From UMGS1002 sp964463325 (GTDB lineage: Bacteria; Bacillota; Clostridia; Oscillospirales; CAG-272): a stretch of 23,320 bases of DNA. Position 1 is the first letter of the stretch, and each line of letters begins with the position of its first letter. Below are positions 7,370 to 14,039 of this stretch, piece by piece. The position numbers and the translations under genes were made by a program. The stretch is taken from positions 1-23,320 of the forward strand of contig CAYXBY010000025.1 in assembly GCA_964463325.1 (NCBI GenBank). Reading direction: 5' to 3'. Below the pieces are notes generated by a model, which had not been told where the DNA came from, did not search any database, and saw only the letters and a list, made by a program, of their open reading frames with translations.

Positions 7370-8053
7370 ATGAGATACGATACACTTTTATTCGACGCAG
7401 ACGGAACGTTGCTCGACTTTTCACGTTCAGAGCATGAGGCGCTGGTCGCGGCGCTGTCTGCATTTGGCTTGCCGACCGACGAACATGTGGTAAATACATA
7501 TTCGGCAATCAATGACGACCTATGGAAGCAGCTGGAACGCGGAACAATAAAAAAGACAAAGTTGAGACTGCAACGGTTCGCGCTGCTTGCCGAAAAGCTC
7601 GGCATATCCTGTGATACAGCGGCGCTGGCTGATCGGTATGAAGATGAGTTGGCGACCCGTGCGTATATCTTGGGGAACGCGCTCGAGGTATGCACAGTTT
7701 TGGCACAGCAGCACAGGCTGTACCTCGTCACTAACGGCTTTGTCAAGATTCAGCGTGGACGCTTTTTGACGACGCCACTCCGCCCGCTTTTCAAGGATGT
7801 TTTCATCTCGGACGAGATCGGCTTTGATAAGCCTTCGCTGAGATATTTTGAGGCTGTAATGGCTCGTATTCCTGCTTTTAATGCATCAAGGACATTGATC
7901 ATTGGCGACTCATTGACATCGGACATCCGCGGCGGCATCAATGCCGGGATAGATACCTGTTGGTTTAACCCGGAACACAAAAGTGCCCCAGATGGCATGC
8001 GTATAAATTATATCATCGACGATCTAAAACAACTATATAGCATCACGAATTGA
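7370..8053 (+). CDS. HAD-superfamily hydrolase, YjjG/YfnB-like nucleotidase
   Basis: A 227-residue HAD phosphatase with motif I at the N-terminus (LLFDADGTLLDF, nucleophile Asp9 and acid Asp11), an alpha-helical cap (about 20-90), motif II in LYLVTNG, a motif III Lys in FDKPSLRYFE and motif IV in IIGDSLTSDIRGG. The DADGTLLDF start and cap length match the YjjG/YfnB subfamily, whose E. coli member is a pyrimidine 5'-nucleotidase that hydrolyses dUMP, dTMP and non-canonical nucleotides; a house-cleaning role is inferred. The ATG at 7370 has AAAGGA ten bases upstream. The ATG at 7343 lies only a few bases after the predicted transcription start and lacks an SD, so it was not chosen. The stop overlaps or nearly touches the murB start. 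Confidence 0.88.
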   Translation: MRYDTLLFDADGTLLDFSRSEHEALVAALSAFGLPTDEHVVNTYSAINDDLWKQLERGTIKKTKLRLQRFALLAEKLGISCDTAALADRYEDELATRAYILGNALEVCTVLAQQHRLYLVTNGFVKIQRGRFLTTPLRPLFKDVFISDEIGFDKPSLRYFEAVMARIPAFNASRTLIIGDSLTSDIRGGINAGIDTCWFNPEHKSAPDGMRINYIIDDLKQLYSITN

Positions 8054-8058
8054 TAAAT

Positions 8059-8979
8059 ATGAAGGATTTTAAGACTAATATTGCCGATTTGATAACACAA
8101 TTCAACCGTTCAGGCATACGTTATAAGATCGATGAGCCGCTGTCTGCACATAGCAGTTTTCACATTGGCGGCCCTGCGGCGCTTATGGTGTTCCCAAATG
8201 GCCGAGGACAATTTGTTGAGCTTTTGAGACTGCTCAAGACATTCGGTGTTAGATACACGGTAATCGGGCACGGCAGCAATGTGCTTTTTGATGATGCCGG
8301 TTATGCTGGAGTTATTGTCGTAACGACCGGAATGCGCACGATCAAAGTGGACGCAGACGGACTTTATGCTGAATGTGGAGCGTCCTGTGCTGCGATGGCG
8401 ATTGCGGCTGAGCGCGAGGGCCTTGGCGGACTGGAGTTCGTTTACGGTATCCCCGGAACCTGCGGCGGCATTGTATTTATGAACGGCGGAGCGTACGGCT
8501 CATCGATATCAGAGCTGTCACCGCGCGTCGATTGTTTTGATACTTACTCGGGAGAACTGCTGACGCTGACCGGCGAGGCGCTTGACATGGATTATCGGCA
8601 CAGCATCTTCGTGAGCCACCCTGAACTGATAATTCTCGGCGCACGCTTTTGTCTTGAACACGGATGCAGGGAGCAGATTCGTGGGACAATGGAACAAAAT
8701 ATGGCAAGCCGTCGTGAAAAGCAGCCGCTTGAATATCCCAGTGCCGGAAGTGTTTTCAAACGCCACGAGGGATATTTTCTTGGGCGTGTAATACAGGACT
8801 GTGGACTCAAGGGGTACCGTATGGGCGGCGCACAGATTTCAGAAAAGCATGCCGGATTTATAATAAATACCGGCTCTGCAACATCCGCGGACGTGCTAGG
8901 GCTGATATCACATATTAAAAATATAGTTTCTGAAAAATACGGCTTTTTGCCAGAATGTGAGATAATATATATACGATAA
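8059..8979 (+). CDS. murB: UDP-N-acetylenolpyruvoylglucosamine reductase
   Basis: NADPH- and FAD-dependent reductase that turns UDP-GlcNAc-enolpyruvate into UDP-MurNAc, the second committed step of peptidoglycan precursor synthesis in the cytoplasm. The 306-residue protein has SSFHIGGPAA and VIGHGSNVLFDD (FAD binding), LEFVYGIPGTCGG, the catalytic Ser231 in YPSAGSVFKR, and the C-terminal Glu in PECEI. The SAGSVF form and length fit the type II MurB usual in Firmicutes. Start choice is uncertain: ATG at 8059 or TTG at 8050, the latter overlapping the stop of the HAD gene. Neither has a clear SD, so translation probably depends on coupling to the upstream gene. The whiA ATG follows its stop codon directly. 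Confidence 0.95.
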   Translation: MKDFKTNIADLITQFNRSGIRYKIDEPLSAHSSFHIGGPAALMVFPNGRGQFVELLRLLKTFGVRYTVIGHGSNVLFDDAGYAGVIVVTTGMRTIKVDADGLYAECGASCAAMAIAAEREGLGGLEFVYGIPGTCGGIVFMNGGAYGSSISELSPRVDCFDTYSGELLTLTGEALDMDYRHSIFVSHPELIILGARFCLEHGCREQIRGTMEQNMASRREKQPLEYPSAGSVFKRHEGYFLGRVIQDCGLKGYRMGGAQISEKHAGFIINTGSATSADVLGLISHIKNIVSEKYGFLPECEIIYIR

Positions 8980-9840
8980 ATGTCATTTACACTGGATATT
9001 AAAAATGAACTGGTCGCACTGACTACCCGCTCTGCATGCTGCCGGCGTATGATATGCGAGGGATTGCTGCTTTGTGCTGTGCCGTCAGAGACAGGCTCGA
9101 GTCTAACCGTCAAGGTCTGTGACGATGCCGTCGCAGGGTTTATCGATCATTCACTGCGCGACCACTTTCGCCGAGGCGGAGTTGAGTTGCACCGCTCTGC
9201 TCGTGCGACGACATGGGCGCTCCCGGAGCTTCCGACAATCTCGGCGCAACACATGCCGAGCATGATTTGCGAGCATTGCCTTTCAGCTTTTTTGCGCGGA
9301 GTTTTTTTGGCGTGCGGTACAGTAAACAGCCCTGAGGCGATGGATTATCATGCGGAGCTGCTTTTGGGCGACGCCATGCGAGCACGTGTCGTGCGTGCGG
9401 CGCTTGATAAGCTGGGATGCTCGCCACGCATTATTGATCGGCCGCACGGAGTTGGACTGTATTTTAAGTCGAGTGAGAGTATAGAGGCACTTCTGGTCGG
9501 AACCGGCGCGACGTCGTCCGCCTTTACACTTATGAACAGCAAGATCGAGCGCACGATACGAAATGATGAGAATCGCGCAACAAATTGTGTTACCAAAAAC
9601 ATTGCCAGGGCAGTGGCGGCCTCAAGACGATATATTACGGCGATAAATGCGTTGGAGTCTGCTGGGATGATCTGTAAGTTAGGGGATGACGTGCAAACAA
9701 CTGCCCGCCTTCGTGTCAAATACCCGAGTGCATCACTGTCTGAACTTGCGGCGCTTCACAAACCACCAATAACCAAGTCGGGACTTAATCACAGACTTGC
9801 AAAAATACTTGAATTATACAATCAAATTACTATAAAATGA
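8980..9840 (+). CDS. whiA: DNA-binding protein WhiA
   Basis: WhiA combines an N-terminal degenerate LAGLIDADG homing-endonuclease-like fold with a C-terminal helix-turn-helix. In Streptomyces it activates sporulation-septation genes; in B. subtilis it affects cell division and chromosome segregation. Family features visible here are the LSAFLRGVFLACGTVNSP segment (about residues 97-115), RNDENRATNCVTKNIARAV, and the HTH region LSELAALHKPPITKSGLNHR near the C-terminus. At 286 residues it is somewhat shorter than the roughly 310-315 of B. subtilis. It starts at the ATG immediately after the murB stop (TAAATG) with no obvious SD, so coupling is likely. rapZ and yvcK, which usually sit between murB and whiA in Firmicutes, are missing at this position. 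dnaE follows 16 bp later. Confidence 0.95.
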   Translation: MSFTLDIKNELVALTTRSACCRRMICEGLLLCAVPSETGSSLTVKVCDDAVAGFIDHSLRDHFRRGGVELHRSARATTWALPELPTISAQHMPSMICEHCLSAFLRGVFLACGTVNSPEAMDYHAELLLGDAMRARVVRAALDKLGCSPRIIDRPHGVGLYFKSSESIEALLVGTGATSSAFTLMNSKIERTIRNDENRATNCVTKNIARAVAASRRYITAINALESAGMICKLGDDVQTTARLRVKYPSASLSELAALHKPPITKSGLNHRLAKILELYNQITIK

Positions 9841-9856
9841 TCGGAGAATGGCAATT

Positions 9857-12800
9857 ATGGGCGATTTTGCACACCTTCATTTGCATAGTGAATACAGTCT
9901 ACTCGATGGGGCGTGCCGTATAGGGGATATACCTGTGCGTGTGGCCGAATGCGGTCATGATGCGGTTGCAATCACAGATCACGGCGTTATGTACGGTGCA
10001 ATCGCTTTTTATAACGCCTGCAAGGTGTCCGGGATCAAGCCTATAATTGGCTGTGAGGTGTATGTCGCGCCTGAATCGCGTTTCAGCAAGGTGTCCGGGC
10101 AGCAGGGAAAATCTAACCATCTTGTGCTGCTTTGCGAAAATGAAATTGGATACAAAAATCTAATATATATGGTCTCGCGGGGCTTTACGGAGGGCTTTTA
10201 CTCGCGTCCACGTGTGGATTTGGCGTTGCTTCGCGAGCATCACGAAGGACTCATTGCTTTGTCAGGATGTCTTTCCGGTTCAGTAGCGCAGGCACTTTTG
10301 CGTGGCGACACTGCAGAAGCAGATAGGCGGGCAATTGAGCTATCCGACATTTTTGGACAGGATCATTTTTATATTGAGTTGCAAAATCACGGAATTTCCG
10401 ACGAAATACGACTTTTGCCTGAATTGTGGGCGTTGGCGGAGCGCTGTCGCCTGCCGGTAGTCGCCACAAATGATTGCCATTATTTGCGTCGGCGCGATGC
10501 AGATATTCAAGCTACGTTGATGTGCATTCAAACCAATCGTACTATTGCTGACGGACGTCCGAATGGTTTCGAGGGGGACGAGTTTTACTACAAAACAACC
10601 GATGAGATGCGCATGTTGTTCGGCAAATATAACGGAGCACTTTCAAACACGGTAAAAATTGCAGAAATGTGTCAGCTGGAGCTCGATCAGTCGCAGTTGT
10701 TTTTACCGAAATTTCACTGTTCCGGGGGCGAGTCGGCAGACGACGTCATGTCTCGAATGACCCATGAGGGACTGCAAAAACGCGCGTGCGAAGGCGATAT
10801 AGTATATCACGATAACGAAAAAATATATCTTGAAAGGGTGGAATATGAGCTATCTGTGATCCGTGACATGGGCTATTCTGACTATTTCCTCATCGTTCAG
10901 GACTACGTTAATTATGCGCGCTCAAAGCGCATACCCGTGGGCCCCGGGCGCGGTTCTGGAGCAGGAAGCCTTGTTGCATTTTGTCTTGGAATAACCGATA
11001 TTGATCCGATACGCTTTGGCTTGCTGTTTGAGATCTTTCTCAATCCCGAGCGCATAAGTATGCCGGATATCGACATTGATTTCTGCTATAACCGACGTGG
11101 CGAGGTTATTGATTATGTCATTCAAAAGTATGGTGATGATCATGTGTCACAGATCGTCACGTTTGGAACTATGGCAGCACGCGCCGCTGTGCGGGATACG
11201 GGGCGGGTTATGGGTATGTCATACGCTGAGGTCGACGAGGTTGCCCGCACGATACCACATGAGTTGAATGTCACGCTTGATGAAGCACTGCACTTGCCGG
11301 AGCTTAAGCAAAAATATGAATCGTCGGATCGGGTGCGAAAGCTTATCGATACAGCGCGCGCACTTGAGGGTATGCCGCGCAACGTTTCAGTCCACGCGGC
11401 TGGCATAGTTATAACCGAGGCGCCGGTGACAAATTACGTGCCACTGGCGCAAAGCAACGGTGTCAACATCACGCAGTACGATATGGATACAATATCACGC
11501 CTCGGTTTATTGAAATTTGACTTCCTTGGCCTTCGATATTTGACGATAATTGACGACGCTGAGCAGCAGATACGTGAGCGCTGCCCGGATTTTGACATAC
11601 GTCGTGTGCCGCTTGATGACAGCGCCACGTTTTCACTCATTGCTATGGGCGATACCTCAGGCGTTTTTCAACTCGAGTCGTCGGGTATGAGGCAAATGCT
11701 GGTGTCGTTGAGCCCAAATTGCATAGACGATATATTTGCAGCGCTGGCGCTTTATCGCCCAGGCCCCATGGACTCGATTCCTCGTTTTATCGAGGGGCGT
11801 CGCGATCCAAGCCGAGTGCATTACGCACATCCGTTGTTGGAGCCAATTTTGGCGCCGACATATGGGTGTATAGTTTATCAGGAGCAGGTTTTGAGCATCT
11901 TCCGCGACGTCGCGGGCTACACATATGGGCACGCTGATATAGTACGTCGCGCAATGTCCAAGAAAAAAGCGGACGTTATGGAGGCTGAGCGGCAGAGCTT
12001 TGTTGCGGGCGCCGCGGCTAACGGTGTTCCGGAGAATGTGGCGGATGAGTTGTTTGACAGCATGGCCAGCTTCGCAAATTATGCCTTCAAAAAGGGGCAT
12101 GCGGCGGCGTACTCTATTATTTCTTATCGTACGGCTTATCTGAAGACGCATTATCCGCGCGAATATTTTGCGGCATTGCTGAACTCGGTTCAGGACAATC
12201 TTCCTAAGATGGCGGGGTATATTTCGGAGTGCAGCAAGCTTGGAATACATGTCACGCCGCCGAATATTAACCGCAGTATGGCTGACTTTCACGTGAATGG
12301 TGATGACATAGTCTTCGGCTTACTGGCGCTTAAGAATGTCAGTCGTCAATTTGCCGAGAATGTGGTGCGCCAGCGTTGGATGGGCAATTTTATCTCGTTT
12401 GATGATTTTGTGCATCGCATGGCAGATCAACAGCTAAACCGTCGACAGCTGGAAGCTTTAATTAAGGTCGGCGCTTTTGATGAGCTTGGTATATCGCGCA
12501 GTCGATTACTTGCGGCCTATGAGGCTGTGCTGGACGGTGAAACAGAACGTCGACGCAACAATGTGGCGGGGCAACTTGACATGTTCTCAAGCGTGGAGGA
12601 TTCGCCAACCGGGGGGACAGTATACAGTTATCCCGATGCAACCGAGCTCTCGTTGCGTGACAAACTGGCGATGGAAAAGGAGATGGCGGGCATATATCTG
12701 TCTGGTCACCCGCTCGACAGCTATACGTGCTGCATGTCCGAGCTGGATCTCGTTCCGTTGACCGATATACTGGCGCTGGCTGATGCCGATTCAGGAGAGC

Positions 12801-13558
12801 ACTCCGATGGCGGTAACATCTCCTTGCGAGATGGCGCGAGCGTGAGGGTGGCCGGCATGGTTACCGGTATTAGCGTCAAAACGACCAAAAAGGACGAGCG
12901 CATGGCCTTCATAAAGCTTGAGGACGGTTATGCTGAGCTCGAATGTATAGTGTTTCCCAAGCAATATCAGAGCTTTAGATCGCTGATGTTTGAGGATTCG
13001 CCTGTATGTGTTGAGGGGCGGATACAGCTGCGCGAGGGTGAACCGCCACGGGTTGTGGTTTCGATGGTTGGTGCATTGATAGAAAACGGCCTGTATCGCA
13101 GCAAATCAGAAGAGTCCGCTGAGCCGGCTTTGAGCATTTTGAATGATTCAGCTGTCGCAATACCAGCAGCTCCCCCAGCGCGCGACCCGGACATCATGCA
13201 AGGCACTGACGTCACGTCGCTCACACCAGAGCCAATGCTGGGCTCTGTGGACTATTATCTTCGTATGGCGCGGGGGGGAGCTCCGACACCCGCAAAAAAG
13301 GATCCGGCAAGCGGAGGAAACCGCGACACCTCGCCTCGTGCGCCGCGACTGTTCCTTCGAGTGCCGGATATGGAATCACGTCAATATAAAAAATGTTTGA
13401 ATTTAATCGAAATATTTGAAGGTGTGATTCCGGTGACTTTTTATGATAGCTCGACGACAACTTATCACACGCAGCAAAAGGGAATGACTGTCAGTGATTT
13501 TCTGCTTGATGAGCTGCGCGAGCTTATTGGCGCTGAGAATGTTGTTTTTCGTCGATAG
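9857..13558 (+). CDS. dnaE: DNA polymerase III alpha subunit
   Basis: Replicative C-family DNA polymerase, 1233 residues. An N-terminal PHP domain (about 1-200) keeps the metal motifs HLHLH, AITDHG and ATNDCHYL. The polymerase core has GPGRGSGAGSLVAF (near 362-375) and the catalytic PDIDIDF triad around residues 403-409. A C-terminal helix-hairpin-helix region, an OB-fold domain (about 993-1035, VAGMVTGISVKTTKKDERM) and a low-complexity linker before a small tail domain follow. In Firmicutes DnaE usually works beside PolC; PolC is not in this window. The intact PHP ligands are compatible with a metal-dependent function lost in E. coli DnaE (inferred). An ATG at 9848 lies one base from GGAG; the ATG at 9857 (MGDFAHLH) has a 10-base spacing and was chosen. 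It ends 6 bp from a convergent gene. Confidence 0.97.
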   Translation: MGDFAHLHLHSEYSLLDGACRIGDIPVRVAECGHDAVAITDHGVMYGAIAFYNACKVSGIKPIIGCEVYVAPESRFSKVSGQQGKSNHLVLLCENEIGYKNLIYMVSRGFTEGFYSRPRVDLALLREHHEGLIALSGCLSGSVAQALLRGDTAEADRRAIELSDIFGQDHFYIELQNHGISDEIRLLPELWALAERCRLPVVATNDCHYLRRRDADIQATLMCIQTNRTIADGRPNGFEGDEFYYKTTDEMRMLFGKYNGALSNTVKIAEMCQLELDQSQLFLPKFHCSGGESADDVMSRMTHEGLQKRACEGDIVYHDNEKIYLERVEYELSVIRDMGYSDYFLIVQDYVNYARSKRIPVGPGRGSGAGSLVAFCLGITDIDPIRFGLLFEIFLNPERISMPDIDIDFCYNRRGEVIDYVIQKYGDDHVSQIVTFGTMAARAAVRDTGRVMGMSYAEVDEVARTIPHELNVTLDEALHLPELKQKYESSDRVRKLIDTARALEGMPRNVSVHAAGIVITEAPVTNYVPLAQSNGVNITQYDMDTISRLGLLKFDFLGLRYLTIIDDAEQQIRERCPDFDIRRVPLDDSATFSLIAMGDTSGVFQLESSGMRQMLVSLSPNCIDDIFAALALYRPGPMDSIPRFIEGRRDPSRVHYAHPLLEPILAPTYGCIVYQEQVLSIFRDVAGYTYGHADIVRRAMSKKKADVMEAERQSFVAGAAANGVPENVADELFDSMASFANYAFKKGHAAAYSIISYRTAYLKTHYPREYFAALLNSVQDNLPKMAGYISECSKLGIHVTPPNINRSMADFHVNGDDIVFGLLALKNVSRQFAENVVRQRWMGNFISFDDFVHRMADQQLNRRQLEALIKVGAFDELGISRSRLLAAYEAVLDGETERRRNNVAGQLDMFSSVEDSPTGGTVYSYPDATELSLRDKLAMEKEMAGIYLSGHPLDSYTCCMSELDLVPLTDILALADADSGEHSDGGNISLRDGASVRVAGMVTGISVKTTKKDERMAFIKLEDGYAELECIVFPKQYQSFRSLMFEDSPVCVEGRIQLREGEPPRVVVSMVGALIENGLYRSKSEESAEPALSILNDSAVAIPAAPPARDPDIMQGTDVTSLTPEPMLGSVDYYLRMARGGAPTPAKKDPASGGNRDTSPRAPRLFLRVPDMESRQYKKCLNLIEIFEGVIPVTFYDSSTTTYHTQQKGMTVSDFLLDELRELIGAENVVFRR

Positions 13559-13564
13559 ACTGAT

Positions 13565-13930
13565 TCATCCCGTGTAATCTTCAATCAAAGACGCGAGCTC
13601 ACGCTCCGACGCCGCCCAAATGCCTGCACCGAGCATGACACGGTCTGCCTCGGGCAGGCTTTTTATATCTACATCAAGAATATCCTGGAGCGCACCGGCG
13701 CTGTCAAATATGCCTATCACACCGTTGTATTCTTTGATCATAAAGCCCGAGCTGCTCCATGTGTCGTTGCTTCGAGATGACAGCTGTGAGGACATCTCCG
13801 CAGTATTATAACACACCGTTTCGATACGCCCCTGTATGCTGATGGCCAATATCAGCGTGGCAGATGATATCGTCATGGCTGCTATCGCCACAGTCATTAT
13901 TGCTATAAGTGCTTTTTTGCTGCTTTCCAT
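13565..13930 (-). CDS. Small membrane protein with BofC-like C-terminal domain
   Basis: A 121-residue protein with an N-terminal membrane segment (about 8-30, AIMTVAIAAMTISSATLILA) and an extracytoplasmic part. Its last 60 residues match the pattern I know from the BofC C-terminal domain: IKEYNGVIGIF, then LDVDIKSLPEADRVML, GIWAASERELASLIEDYTG. In B. subtilis BofC is a secreted forespore protein that restrains the SpoIVB protease and so times sigma-K activation; many Clostridia have short membrane-anchored proteins with this domain and unknown function. The start used (MESSKKAL) has AAAGGA about ten bases upstream. An earlier in-frame ATG at 13963 lies inside a palindrome and lacks an SD. It is divergent from the PBP gene and convergent with dnaE. 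A role in sporulation is plausible but inferred. Confidence 0.8.
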   Translation of the reverse strand: MESSKKALIAIMTVAIAAMTISSATLILAISIQGRIETVCYNTAEMSSQLSSRSNDTWSSSGFMIKEYNGVIGIFDSAGALQDILDVDIKSLPEADRVMLGAGIWAASERELASLIEDYTG

Positions 13931-13950
13931 TACATTTGTTCCTTTCCATG

Positions 13951-13968
13951 AATAATTGTGCAATTATT
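13951..13968. repeat. Palindrome upstream of the BofC-like gene
   Basis: AATAATTG and CAATTATT form exact 8-bp arms around a TG centre. It lies just upstream of the SD of the BofC-like gene, in the 109-bp space between two divergent genes. Size and position fit a dimeric repressor operator; no regulator is identified. Confidence 0.4.
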
Positions 13969-13993
13969 ATTTGCGGTGAGGCGGATTTTATGC
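13965..13993 (-). promoter_or_regulatory. Possible sigma-G-like promoter for the BofC-like gene
   Basis: On the minus strand GCATA (13993-13989) lies 17 bp before AATAATA (13971-13965). The B. subtilis sigma-G consensus is roughly G-H-A-T-R, 17-18 bp, C-A-T-N-H-T-A, so there is one mismatch in the -10. The resulting leader would be about 27 bases. No convincing sigma-A promoter was seen here. The match is short and could be chance. Confidence 0.25.
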
Positions 13994-14000
13994 GCCGCAA
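13971..14000. repeat. Inverted repeat upstream of the PBP gene
   Basis: TTGCGG (13971-13976) and CCGCAA (13995-14000) are inverted, with an inner GGCG/CGCC pair (13980-13983 and 13993-13996) that could form an alternative stem around GATTTTATG. No T-tract follows on either strand, so a terminator is unlikely. It could be an operator or a leader hairpin of the PBP transcript. Confidence 0.3.
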
Positions 14001-14039
14001 TTGCCAACAATAAGCATAGTCGGCATGGAGGTGAGTTAA

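Noticed and set aside
11657..12292. A 211-codon minus-strand frame inside dnaE
   Set aside because: It is fully inside dnaE on the opposite strand, with Arg/His-rich low-likelihood composition and no SD at its start.
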